Assembly: GCF_001048695.1 (NCBI RefSeq)
Contig: NZ_CVRB01000006.1
Coordinates: 234,561-298,560 of the forward strand
Direction: 5' to 3'
DNA length: 64,000 bases
DNA from: Neobacillus massiliamazoniensis
GTDB taxonomy: Bacteria; Bacillota; Bacilli; Bacillales; Cytobacillaceae
Part shown: positions 17,922-26,771 of the stretch, one piece after another
Layout: each line of letters opens with the position of its first letter
How positions within the stretch are numbered: the stretch's first letter is position 1
Notes under the pieces: model-generated
Told to the model about the DNA's origin: nothing
Database searches by the model: none
What the model saw: only the letters and a program-made list of their open reading frames with translations
Made by a program: the position numbers and the translations under genes

Positions 17922-18497
17922 TTATTTTTGACTTTCAGCATAATGTGCATTTTCTGGTATTTGATCAAATGGGAGTCCTGATGCTGCTTCCATTCTTCCG
18001 CTAAAGTTAAAATAACTAATCAATGCGGTGGCCTCGTAAATGGTATTATCGTCAAAGTCGGCATTTTCCAAATCTTGGATGTCCTGATCTGCAATTAAAT
18101 GAGGGCTTTTTGTAAGTTTTTCTGCATAAGAAAGCAACGCCTTTGTAGCGTCATCTAATTCATATTGCCGCCAAGTTGTGGCAAACTCTGGACTCACATG
18201 TTCATCACCAGTTAAACGGCGAACTGCCGTTGCATGTAATATTAGTCATGGAGCCCCGCCAATGGCTCCATTCACAACCGTTGCGATCATTTCCTTTTGC
18301 ATACGTGTGATTTTAGAATTCTTTTTTAAATTCAAGTAATTGTACAAGCTTCCTGCTGGCCTTCCTATTTTTAAATCCACCATTAGTAATCTCATCACAC
18401 TAGGAATGAATCCCCCATATTTCCTTTTGAAAATTTTTAATAAAAACTTTCTAATTCCCTTGGCATTATTTTCATCGACGATTTTTATACGAGACAT
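17922..18497 (-). pseudogene. Broken AhpD-like/peroxidase-related (carboxymuconolactone decarboxylase fold) gene
   Basis: Two pieces in the same minus-strand frame make one gene: 18246-18497 gives the N-terminal half (GRPAGSLYNYLNLKKNSKIT, then MQKEMIATVVNGA) and 17922-18243 the C-terminal half (TAVRRLTGDEHVSPEF ... AASGLPFDQIPENA). Between them is an in-frame TGA at 18246-18248. The family's Cys-containing region (NGC.YC..H) reads NGAIGGAP-stop instead, so both the reading frame and the redox cysteines are lost. A downstream ATG at 18195-18197 could only yield an inactive fragment. Confidence 0.75.
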
Positions 18498-18656
18498 TTT
18501 ACCTCCCCTAAATATTAATAAATTAGCAGACTAGGTTCCTATACTACAAAATCACATTAATAGGAACTACGACCTATATAATAGGATATGTTTTGGTTAA
18601 AAAAATGTATCATGACTATTTTATTTTGTATTTATTGGTCCAATATTCCGTTTAAA

Positions 18657-18692
18657 ACAAAAAGTCATTAAGCACTTGGATTAATGACTTTT
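18657..18692. terminator. Terminator hairpin
   Basis: AAAAAGTCATTAA pairs with TTAATGACTTTTT around a 9-base loop. Symmetric, so usable from either strand; it may also be part of the left flank of the adjoining repeat. Confidence 0.65.
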
Positions 18693-18698
18693 TGCTTT

Positions 18699-18942
18699 GG
18701 CACTATTAAACTTGGTTGTTGATTTGCGCTCCAGGCGCTTCGCTTTCCGCGGGCGTTCCGGGAAGCCTCCTCGGCGCTTTGGCGCCTGCGGGGTCTCCCC
18801 TGCCCCGTACTCCCGCAGGACGTTGAATTAGCATCCTTGAATTAACACCGCACGAAGGAAATGCGATAGCATTTTCGAGGATCTCGCGCCTTCCGGTCAA
18901 ATCAACAGTTGTAAAAAAACAACAATGACCTTTAAAACAGCC
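18699..18942. repeat. GC-rich intergenic repeat, copy 1 (long core, GGCTGTGTTAAA-type ends)
   Basis: The core begins TTGTTGATTTGCGCTCCAGG and ends before AATCAACA, with the shared central blocks TCTCCCCTGCCCCGTACTCC and AAGGAAATGCGATAGCATTT. Four more copies lie at 26262, 36000, 47409 and 56681. The right end TTTAAAACAGCC matches the ends of the 36000 copy; the left end is eroded. It is far more GC-rich than its surroundings, and no frame is conserved between copies. Confidence 0.8.
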
Positions 18943-18958
18943 TTTGCTTTAAAGGCTT
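18934..18958 (-). terminator. Terminator of the cysteine desulfurase gene
   Basis: On the minus strand AAAGCCTTT pairs with AAAGGCT around AAGC, followed by GTTTT, directly after the stop codon. Confidence 0.6.
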
Positions 18959-20073
18959 TACACGATTTCTTTTAACCATGTCAGCACTTGATCTATTTCA
19001 TCCTTTGTCGTATACCTGCCTAAACTAAAACGGATAGCCCCCATCCCAACATCTTCAGTTACTTTCATCTCCTTCAATACCGGTGATAATTTAACATTGC
19101 CGGCATGGCAGGCAGAACCTGTTGATGTTGCTAAAAGTGGGATCGCTGATAACAGGTCTTGACCGATTTTATTGACAAAACTTACATTCAAGGTATTTGG
19201 TAACCGTTTCTCGGGATGTCCATTCAATACAATATGCTCGCCGAACTCATCCTTTAATTGTCTCCAAAAATAATCGGTCAAATCCTTTATTTTATGATGT
19301 CCCAGCTGATTTTTAGCGATTTCACAAGCCTTCCCTAATCCTGCTGCCAATAACGTATTTTCCGTTCCTGCACGAAGTCCAAACTCATGCCCTGCTCCAT
19401 GAATCAGTGGTTCCAGCTGGATACTGTCACGAATATAGAGGGCACCAATTCCTTTTGGTGCATAGAGCTTATGGCCGGCTATCGTAAGCATATCTACCTT
19501 TAAATCATTGACATTGACTGGGACTTTTCCAACAGATTGAGAAGCATCTGTATGAAAGACAATCCTATGCTTTTCAGCAATTTCCCCAATTTCTTTTATT
19601 GGTTGTAACGTACCGACTTCATTATTGGAGTGCATAATGGAAATCAGAATCGTTTCCTTTGTGATTGCCTTTTCGATTTCTTCTGGTGAAACTCTCCCGT
19701 ACCGATCGACACCTACAAATGTAATTTTTGCTCCTGTTTGTTCAAGGAATTTACAAGGATTCACGATTGCAGGATGTTCAATTTTAGAAGTAATGATATG
19801 GTTACCTTTATTCCGATTTCTAAAATAAAAACCTTTTAATGCAAGATTATTAGATTCACTTCCACCACTTGTAAAGATGATTTCACTAGGGGAGCAATCA
19901 ATTAACTCAGCAACCTGTTCTCTGGCTCTATTTAATAATTCCTTTACTGGTTTTCCAGCCCAATGTAAGGTTGACGGATTCCCATAATAATCATGCAGGA
20001 GCGGTTGCATTGCATCCACTACTTCAGGAGCTAAAGGTGTACTGGCATTATAATCGAGATATATTTTTTTCAT
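18958..20073 (-). CDS. Cysteine desulfurase, NifS/IscS type
   Basis: PLP enzyme that takes sulfur from cysteine as an enzyme persulfide for Fe-S clusters, tRNA thiolation or cofactors. 371 residues. Seen: the N-terminal IYLDYNASTPL, the PLP-Lys motif AGHKLYAPKGIGALY, and the active-site Cys in the longer mobile loop ATSTGSACHAGNVK, which marks group I (IscS/NifS) enzymes. ATG 20071-20073 fits the family start, though AAAGGA is about 12 bases away; an ATG four codons earlier abuts the site. It stands alone without a thiI or iscU partner, so the sulfur acceptor is not shown by context. Confidence 0.9.
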   Translation of the reverse strand: MKKIYLDYNASTPLAPEVVDAMQPLLHDYYGNPSTLHWAGKPVKELLNRAREQVAELIDCSPSEIIFTSGGSESNNLALKGFYFRNRNKGNHIITSKIEHPAIVNPCKFLEQTGAKITFVGVDRYGRVSPEEIEKAITKETILISIMHSNNEVGTLQPIKEIGEIAEKHRIVFHTDASQSVGKVPVNVNDLKVDMLTIAGHKLYAPKGIGALYIRDSIQLEPLIHGAGHEFGLRAGTENTLLAAGLGKACEIAKNQLGHHKIKDLTDYFWRQLKDEFGEHIVLNGHPEKRLPNTLNVSFVNKIGQDLLSAIPLLATSTGSACHAGNVKLSPVLKEMKVTEDVGMGAIRFSLGRYTTKDEIDQVLTWLKEIV

Positions 20074-20280
20074 TTGTCCATTCATTCCTTTCGAAGGATA
20101 AACGTTTAAAGGGTCTCTCTTATTCTACTAGAAAATGCTTCGAAAAAAAAAAGAATGAGTAGAGATTGAGACCTCCATTCATTCTTTCGTAAAAATATAA
20201 TTAACCTTTTTTATAATACATTTATCCCTATTTTCCTTGGCGACTAGTTGGTAGCGAAAAATGTCTGATTCCCTCTAGTC

Positions 20281-21000
20281 TTATAAATCGTTTATCACTA
20301 TATAGGTAACTTTCACTGGACCGTGCACGCCCACTACAAGATTCAACTCGATATCAGCAGAATTACTTGGACCGGTGATAAAATTAATGCAGGAGGCAAC
20401 ATGTCCAGTTCTTTGATGGATTTCACGTAATTTCACTGCAGCTTGGGTCATTCTTGGAACGATAGTGCTTTTTGGGATCAGCATGATCGATGTTGCAGGT
20501 AAAAAGCTAACCGTTCTTCCCTTATCTTGGTCGCTTAAAAGAACGACCGTCCCTGATTCAGCAAGCGTTATTTCACTAATCGTAATACCGACATTCGCGT
20601 GTTCTGCTTTATGAATATTCTCGTTTCCTACTGTATAGTCCCATTCAAAAACATCAATATTTTGCTCAGGCCACTCCTGTTTCATTAAGGAATCAAGCCC
20701 CCATTGGGAAAACCTCTCGTCCTTCCATGTCACAATCGGACCACCGCCAAAGTCAATAACTACATCATTCACGACAACAGGTAAATCTTTCAGATCGGTC
20801 GTAACAAAATTAGTATGGATTTTTTTGCATTGTTCCTTCAATATTTCTAAAAGCTCATCCTGTGTTGCACCCTTATATACCTCATATTGAGGCTGAGATT
20901 TCCAGTTTGGCTTTCCAATTGGCGAGGAAATTCGCGGCCGATTAAAACGGCTAGCGATTTGATTTAAAAATTTATCTCGATTTTGAATTGTACCCATCAT
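20281..21000 (-). CDS. lutC: Lactate utilisation protein LutC
   Basis: Third subunit of the LutABC L-lactate oxidase complex (DUF162 family), 239 residues, cytosolic. Seen: the N-terminal GTIQNRDKFLNQIASRFNR with RPRISSP, then TLAESGTVVLLSDQDKGRTVSFLP and the C-terminal ITGPSNSADIELNLVVGVHGP, typical of LutC/YkgG. It begins 2 bases after the lutB stop, whose GAAGG end supplies its ribosome binding site. Confidence 0.95.
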   Translation of the reverse strand: MMGTIQNRDKFLNQIASRFNRPRISSPIGKPNWKSQPQYEVYKGATQDELLEILKEQCKKIHTNFVTTDLKDLPVVVNDVVIDFGGGPIVTWKDERFSQWGLDSLMKQEWPEQNIDVFEWDYTVGNENIHKAEHANVGITISEITLAESGTVVLLSDQDKGRTVSFLPATSIMLIPKSTIVPRMTQAAVKLREIHQRTGHVASCINFITGPSNSADIELNLVVGVHGPVKVTYIVINDL

Positions 21001-21002
21001 TT

Positions 21003-22430
21003 TTATTTACCTTCTTTTTCGCGATTTTTAAACCAATCTCTTAATCTTTCTTTATTTGGAGCCGGAAATTCTCGAATATCCGTCCATGCTTTAAGTGGTC
21101 CAGGTCCCTTGGAAATCTTATCTCCTGTCGTAAATGGATTCAACGCCGCTGGAGCAATTTTAGAACCTATTTTATAAAGGGTTGGAGAGGCAGCACCAAG
21201 CCCAAAAGCTTTCATTAATAATTTTTCAGAAATTGGTGCCTTTCCTTCTTTTTCAACGATGACTTCCCGATGCTTATGAAGAAGATTGTGCAACGGAATT
21301 TTCACTGGACAAACCTCTGTGCATGCACCACATAGTGTTGATGCATATGGGAGCTCCTTGTAATCATCATATCCACCTAGCAATGGGGTAAGCACTGCGC
21401 CAATCGGTCCTGGATAAATCGAACCGTAGGAATGCCCGCCAATATGGCGATAAACAGGACAAACATTTATGCATGCAGCACAGCGGATACATTGCAATAC
21501 AGATTGAAATTCACCGCCTAGAATATTGGATCTGCCATTATCGATAATCACGAGGTGAAATTCCTCCGGACCATCGACATCCAATTCTTCCCGTGGACCT
21601 GTTAATACCGTAATATAGCTCGTTAGTTTCTGTCCAACAGCATTTCTCGTTAACATACTAACGAGTACTTCCATTTCCTCAAAGGTTGGTACAAGTCTTT
21701 CCATACCCATAACAGTAATTTGTGTTTTCGGCAGCGCTGTTACTAGATCTGCATTTCCTTCGTTTGTCACTAAGCAAAAGGAGCCTGTTTCAGCAACCGC
21801 AAAGTTACAGCCGGTAATGCCGATATCTGCTTCCAAAAATTTTTCACGAAGGGTTACACGTGCTTGGTAGGCAAGCTCTTCTGGTTTTGATGTTTTGGTG
21901 TATCCTAGTTTTTTTGCAAATACTTCGCGAATTTGTTCTTTATTTTTATGCAATGCAGGTACGACGATATGTGACGGCGGATCATGCTCGTCAAGTTGAA
22001 GAATATATTCACCAAGGTCTGTTTCGACTACTTCACAGCCCTCTTCCTCCAACATGGCATTTAAGCTAATTTCTTCCGTAACCATCGATTTGGATTTAAC
22101 AATTTTTTCAGCATTTTTCTTTTGAACAACGCCTCTAATATATTCATTTGCTTCTTCCTTGGTTTGTGCAAAAAAGACGTGACCGCCACGCTTCGCAACG
22201 TTTTCACTTAACTGCTCAAGGTAATAATCCAAATTCTCAAGGACATGTTGACGGATTTCTTCCCCATGATTGCGCCAGTCTTCCCAGTCGCCTAATTCAT
22301 CAGTTGTTACAACCTTACGTTTATGACTCATGCCGTCTTGTGCTTTGCTCACTGCGCCACGCATAAATTCATCTTGAATCCCATTTTCAACACGTTCCTT
22401 AAATTCATCCGTGCTAATCTTCATTGCCAT
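21003..22430 (-). CDS. lutB: Lactate utilisation iron-sulfur protein LutB
   Basis: Central Fe-S subunit of LutABC (475 residues). The N-terminal DUF162-like part (TETGSFCLVTNEGNADLVTA) is followed by two ferredoxin-type motifs, CIRCAACINVCPVYRHIGG (about 313-331) and LCGACTEVCPVKIP (about 362-375), binding two [4Fe-4S] clusters. Length and order match YkgF/LutB. GGGGGAAAA precedes the ATG. It is 57 bases downstream of lutA. Confidence 0.95.
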   Translation of the reverse strand: MAMKISTDEFKERVENGIQDEFMRGAVSKAQDGMSHKRKVVTTDELGDWEDWRNHGEEIRQHVLENLDYYLEQLSENVAKRGGHVFFAQTKEEANEYIRGVVQKKNAEKIVKSKSMVTEEISLNAMLEEEGCEVVETDLGEYILQLDEHDPPSHIVVPALHKNKEQIREVFAKKLGYTKTSKPEELAYQARVTLREKFLEADIGITGCNFAVAETGSFCLVTNEGNADLVTALPKTQITVMGMERLVPTFEEMEVLVSMLTRNAVGQKLTSYITVLTGPREELDVDGPEEFHLVIIDNGRSNILGGEFQSVLQCIRCAACINVCPVYRHIGGHSYGSIYPGPIGAVLTPLLGGYDDYKELPYASTLCGACTEVCPVKIPLHNLLHKHREVIVEKEGKAPISEKLLMKAFGLGAASPTLYKIGSKIAPAALNPFTTGDKISKGPGPLKAWTDIREFPAPNKERLRDWFKNREKEGK

Positions 22431-22487
22431 ACGAATTTTCCCCCATCTAAAAAATGATGATTAATGCTAAAAACACACAGAATTTGA

Positions 22488-23204
22488 TTAACGGCTATTT
22501 AATACTTCTGCAATATGCATTACTTTAACAGGCTTCCCTAATCTTTCCATCCGTCCGCCTATATTCATTAAACAGGCTGCATCCGCACCAATAAGATAAT
22601 CGGCACCCGTTTCTTCCACATGACAGACCTTTTCATCGACCATTTGCTCAGATATTTGTCCCATTTTTACAGAGAAGGTACCACCAAAACCGCAACACTG
22701 TTCTTTTCCAGGTAATTCTGTTACCTCTAAGCCTTTTACATTTTTCAACAGGATCATTGGAGGTTCTTTTACCCCTAGCAGTCTTGTCATATGGCATGAT
22801 GTATGGTAGGTCGCGGTTCCTTCAAACCTGGCACCAACATCTTCAATTTTTAAAACCTCAACGATGAATTGTGTCAGTTCGTATGTTTTTTCCGCTAATT
22901 TTTTTGCTTTTGGCTCCCAAACAGGGTCTCCTGCAAAAATATGAGGATACTCGTGGAACATAAAAGCACATGACCCTGATGGTGAAACAACATACTCAGC
23001 GTCGCTAAACGTTTCAATCATACGCTTCATTGCCTCTTTTGTTTCCTTTACATAGCCACTGTTATAAGAGGGCTGACCACAGCATACCTGTGACTCAGGA
23101 AATTCAACTTCACACCCAAGTCTTTCAAGCAGTTCAACTGTCGCCTTGCCTACATTGCTTTTAAACATATCGACGATACATGTTGCAAAAAGAGTAACTT
23201 TCAT
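22488..23204 (-). CDS. lutA: Lactate utilisation protein LutA
   Basis: First subunit of LutABC, 238 residues, with two cysteine-rich CCG domains: CQ/CCGQPSYNSG near residue 42 and CCGFGGTFSVKM near residue 185, plus CHMTRLLGVKEPP. These bind Fe-S cofactors in heterodisulfide-reductase and GlpC-like proteins. It leads the operon; a perfect palindromic operator lies about 60 bases upstream. Confidence 0.95.
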   Translation of the reverse strand: MKVTLFATCIVDMFKSNVGKATVELLERLGCEVEFPESQVCCGQPSYNSGYVKETKEAMKRMIETFSDAEYVVSPSGSCAFMFHEYPHIFAGDPVWEPKAKKLAEKTYELTQFIVEVLKIEDVGARFEGTATYHTSCHMTRLLGVKEPPMILLKNVKGLEVTELPGKEQCCGFGGTFSVKMGQISEQMVDEKVCHVEETGADYLIGADAACLMNIGGRMERLGKPVKVMHIAEVLNSR

Positions 23205-23261
23205 TTTTTTCTCCCTCTCTAAATGAAGAATTCATTTTTTAATCCTTCTATCTGGTGAACA

Positions 23262-23276
23262 GGTCATCTGATGACC
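23262..23276. promoter_or_regulatory. Probable LutR operator in front of lutABC
   Basis: GGTCATCTGATGACC, a perfect 15-base palindrome, upstream of lutA. The same core occurs at 24424-24436 in front of lutP. The assignment to LutR comes from this pairing and from the FadR-type regulator between them. Confidence 0.75.
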
Positions 23277-23395
23277 AGAAAACAATATATTTATAGTGTA
23301 TATGATATACCTAAAACATCCCAACTAGAAAGTGTTTTCACAAAAAAATTTTATCGGTTACACTTAAAGCCAAAGAAATGATGCTATTCCAAAAG

Positions 23396-23436
23396 GGTCA
23401 GACCTCTCGCTAATAGCCTGTTTAAGAGGTCAGACA
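23396..23436. terminator. Terminator after lutR
   Basis: GTCAGACCTCT pairs with AGAGGTCAGAC around a 17-base loop, with CCTTTT on the minus side and ATTTTGGTTTTCTTTT on the plus side. It separates lutR from the lutABC promoter. Confidence 0.65.
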
Positions 23437-23465
23437 TTTTGGTTTTCTTTTCATTTGGTCAAAAA

Positions 23466-24188
23466 TTATTTAGACATAGATGAATGATATTTCTTAATAA
23501 TTTCCTCTACATTATCAAGGTGATAAATCATCCTATTCCTTGCTTCCTCTTCCTCGGCTTTCTTGATTGCTTCAAATATGGCTACATGTTCATTATACAA
23601 CTGCTTTACCGTTGTTTGTTTTGAATACAACCAAACCCTTCGCGTTTCTCGCATTGTTTCTACCATTATATCTGATACTTGATTCAACAAGCCCATTAAT
23701 AGAGGATTATGTGCAGCTTCAGCAATGCTCAAGTGAAATTGTAAATCTGCTTTTTCACCAAGCTCCTCGTCTCCTTGTGCCTCCAGCATCGCATTTAGAG
23801 CCATCTCCATCTTAGAAATGTCCTGTTCTGTTCTCCGTTTTGCAGCAGCAGCGGCAGTTCCGGTTTCAATAATTTTTCTTACCTCTAACAACTGAGCGAT
23901 ATCATCCTTATTCATTAAGATGGCGGTTGATAAAGGAAAGGGAATCTGATCTTTCCCGAACTCTTTTACATAAGTTCCTTCTCCTTGCTTCATTTCAACA
24001 AGCCCCATCGCTCGTAATGAGGTTAATGCTTCGCGAATCGCCGAACGTCCCACTTGGAAATTTTCCGCCAGCTGTTGAACAGAGTCTAGTTTATCTCCCG
24101 GTTTTAGCTGTCCATTCCGAATTAATTCATAAATCTGTTCTGCGACCTCTTCATATATCTTTTTTGGTTTAATTTTCTTATATTTCAT
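23466..24188 (-). CDS. lutR: Lactate-responsive repressor LutR (GntR/FadR family)
   Basis: 240-residue regulator: winged HTH (EEVAEQIYELIRNGQLKPGD to GRSAIREALTSLRAMGLVEM, then GTYV) and a C-terminal FCD helical sensor with acidic/His ligand residues (EVRKIIETG, DLQFHLSIAEAAHNPLL). ATG 24186-24188 follows GGAGC by about 8 bases; the frame's upstream Met lacks a site. It lies between lutABC (same strand) and the divergent lutP, with a palindromic site in front of each, so it probably represses both until lactate is present. Confidence 0.9.
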   Translation of the reverse strand: MKYKKIKPKKIYEEVAEQIYELIRNGQLKPGDKLDSVQQLAENFQVGRSAIREALTSLRAMGLVEMKQGEGTYVKEFGKDQIPFPLSTAILMNKDDIAQLLEVRKIIETGTAAAAAKRRTEQDISKMEMALNAMLEAQGDEELGEKADLQFHLSIAEAAHNPLLMGLLNQVSDIMVETMRETRRVWLYSKQTTVKQLYNEHVAIFEAIKKAEEEEARNRMIYHLDNVEEIIKKYHSSMSK

Positions 24189-24423
24189 TAAAAAAGCTCC
24201 TTCAATTTTCAGAATTGACATCTAAATTTAATTATACATTTTTCCCTTAATTATGCATCTTATTGAAAAATAAATAGTTAAAATTCACCTATTTAGAGTT
24301 TCACAATGGCAAAAAAAATAGATTAACGATATTGAAGTATAATTTGGTAACGGAAAATTTTTATAATTTTATATTGTAATTTTTTTTATCATTCCCTATA
24401 ATTTTTTTGATGGGATTCATCAA

Positions 24424-24436
24424 GTCATCAGATGAC
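24424..24436. promoter_or_regulatory. Probable LutR operator in front of lutP
   Basis: GTCATCAGATGAC palindrome, followed at 24440 by a half-like GTCATCATCTGA. Same core as the lutA operator. Confidence 0.7.
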
Positions 24437-24550
24437 CTTGTCATCATCTGAAAACGGTTTCTTAAAAAAGGGAGGACTATATTTTTTATAAAAGGGGTTT
24501 CGGGAGAAGATTAATTGCAGCAATTAAGCTGCCTAAGGGGGATTACGGGA

Positions 24551-26242
24551 GTGACATTCACTCAAAATTTTACTGCAGTTGGAAATAATCTTGGTCTTAG
24601 CACCATTGTGGCACTAATACCCATTCTTTATTTCTTCTGGGCATTAGCCATTAAAAGAATGAAGGGTCATATCGCTGGATTAACAACACTCTTACTTGCT
24701 ATTATTATTGCGGTTATCGCTTATAAAGTTCCGGTTGGAATGGCGGTCATGTCGGCTACACAAGGGGCTGTCTATGGAATATTGCCAATTGGCTGGATCA
24801 TTATCGCTTCAGTATTTTTGTACAAGCTTACGGTTAAATCAGGTCAGTTCAATATTATTCGTCATTCGGTACTATCGATTACAGAGGACCGCCGTTTACA
24901 AGCATTATTGGTAGCGTTTTCTTTTGGTGCATTTCTTGAAGGAGCAGCAGGTTTTGGTGCACCGGTCGCTATTTCAGCCGCACTATTAGTTGGATTAGGA
25001 TTTAATCCGCTCTATGCAGCTGGACTTTGCTTGATTGCAAATACAGCTCCAGTAGCATTTGGAGCTATAGGTGCTCCGGTTATTGCCATGGAAGGTCCTA
25101 CGGGAATTCCTGCAACGGAAATTTCGAAAATGATTGGACGTCAGCTTCCATTTATTTCTGTTTTTATTCCTTTTTACCTAGTATTCATTATGGCTGGTTT
25201 CAAAAAAACAATGGAAGTATTGCCAGCGATTCTTGTATCAGGTATATCATTTGCACTTTCACAATATTTATCATCGAACTTTTTGGGACCAGAGCTACCG
25301 GATATCATATCTTCACTTGTTTCCTTAATTTCATTAGCTGTATTCCTAAAATTTTGGAAACCAAAAACCATTTTCCGTTTTTCAGCAGAACAAGAGATGG
25401 CGTCTACTGCCACTGTCAAAAAACAAAAAGAAGTTCATTATACCGGAGGACAAATTTTCAAAGCATGGTCCCCATTTATCCTATTAACTGCAACCATCAC
25501 TCTTTGGGGAATTCCACAGATTAAACTTGCATTAGGGGGACATTATGTAGGTACGAATGGCATCCTAAATGTCGTAAATAAGATTGGACATGCTTTCACA
25601 TTTTTACCTGAAGTGCCGTTTGTCCATAACAAAGTGTTCAGTAAAGCTGGTGGAGCCCCTATTCCTGCTATTTATAAACTAGAACTGCTTGCTGCTGCAG
25701 GTACAGCGATTCTAATCGCAGCTATTATCACAAAGTTTATAGTGAATATGTCTTGGAAGAACTGGGTTAAAACATTTGGCGAAACATTAAATGAAGTAAA
25801 ATTCCCAATCATAACGATTGCTGCTGTTGTTGGCTTTGCCTATGTTATTAACGTCTCAGGAATGAGTACAACCATTGGTTTAGCTTTAGCAAAAACAGGT
25901 TCTCATCTGTTTCCATTCTTCTCTCCATTCCTTGGATGGATCGGGGTGTTTGTTACCGGGTCAGATACATCAGCAAACGTATTGTTTGCCAACTTACAAA
26001 AGGTTACTGCCCAATCCATTGGCATGAATCCAATTCTTGCACTAGCAGCTAACTCTTCAGGTGGCGTAACTGGTAAAATGATTTCTCCTCAATCCATTGC
26101 TGTTGCCTGTGCAGCCGTTGGACTTGTTGGGAAAGAATCAGAGCTTTTCCGCTTTACAATAAAACACAGTTTGATCCTAGTCGTTATTATAGGAGTCATC
26201 GTTTGGTTACAAAATAGTGTCTTATCCTTTATGATTCCTTAA
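24551..26242 (+). CDS. lutP: L-lactate permease LutP
   Basis: LctP-family lactate:proton symporter with about 12-14 membrane helices, 563 residues from the chosen start. Family blocks: FGAFLEGAAGFGAPVAISAA, NTAPVAFGAIGAPV, TGSDTSANVLFANLQK and NSSGGVTGKMISPQSIAVAC. GTG 24551-24553 (TFTQNFTAVGNNLGLS) is preferred to the upstream TTG because GGGGG sits 9 bases before it and the family begins there. Transcribed away from lutR, it supplies the substrate of LutABC. A terminator-like hairpin is provided by the repeat element that follows. Confidence 0.92.
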   Translation: MTFTQNFTAVGNNLGLSTIVALIPILYFFWALAIKRMKGHIAGLTTLLLAIIIAVIAYKVPVGMAVMSATQGAVYGILPIGWIIIASVFLYKLTVKSGQFNIIRHSVLSITEDRRLQALLVAFSFGAFLEGAAGFGAPVAISAALLVGLGFNPLYAAGLCLIANTAPVAFGAIGAPVIAMEGPTGIPATEISKMIGRQLPFISVFIPFYLVFIMAGFKKTMEVLPAILVSGISFALSQYLSSNFLGPELPDIISSLVSLISLAVFLKFWKPKTIFRFSAEQEMASTATVKKQKEVHYTGGQIFKAWSPFILLTATITLWGIPQIKLALGGHYVGTNGILNVVNKIGHAFTFLPEVPFVHNKVFSKAGGAPIPAIYKLELLAAAGTAILIAAIITKFIVNMSWKNWVKTFGETLNEVKFPIITIAAVVGFAYVINVSGMSTTIGLALAKTGSHLFPFFSPFLGWIGVFVTGSDTSANVLFANLQKVTAQSIGMNPILALAANSSGGVTGKMISPQSIAVACAAVGLVGKESELFRFTIKHSLILVVIIGVIVWLQNSVLSFMIP

Positions 26243-26261
26243 ATTTAAACACACTCAAAAG

Positions 26262-26521
26262 GAGGTGTCCCAAAAGTATAACTTTTAGGGGCACCCCCTT
26301 TTTATTAATGGTCTGTTAAACTTTGTCTGTTGATTTCCGCTCCAGGCGCTCGCTTTCCGCGGGCGGTCCGGGGAGCCTCCTCGGCGCTTTTGCTCCTGCG
26401 GGGTCTCCCCTGCCCCGTACTCCCGCAGGAGTCGAGCGCCTTCCGCTCCAATCAACATAGCGGAAAAATTATCATGAACTTTGAAAATATAGTGGTGCCT
26501 GTCACCTTTTGGGACAGCCTC
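26262..26521. repeat. MITE-like repeat, copy 2 (short core, GAGG(G/C)TGTCCCAAAA ends)
   Basis: Ends GAGGTGTCCCAAAAG and, inverted, GAGGCTGTCCCAAAAG. The left end folds as a terminator (CCCAAAAGT-ATA-ACTTTTAGGG then CCCTTTTTATT) positioned right after lutP. The internal GC-rich core is shared with copies 1, 3, 4 and 5 but lacks the ATGCGATAGCATTT block. The rest of 26522-26771 has no recognised feature except AT-rich upstream sequence of the aminotransferase gene. Confidence 0.85.
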
Positions 26522-26771
26522 TTTCTTCTACTGAAATCTTTTAACTAACAGAGTTTTCAGGAATAACGGAAATGAAATTCGGAATTTATTACCATTTTAA
26601 TGAGTACATTCATTTGAACGAGGAACTTTAATTGTGGACTTGCTTTTAGAAGATCTTGTTGATAAATATTTACAGTTTTCCGATTATTTTAAAAAAGTGA
26701 GTGAATGCCCTCTCCTAAAGTTTTCATATTTGATATCATTAAAATAAACTTTTAATATTGGAGGAATTCAA

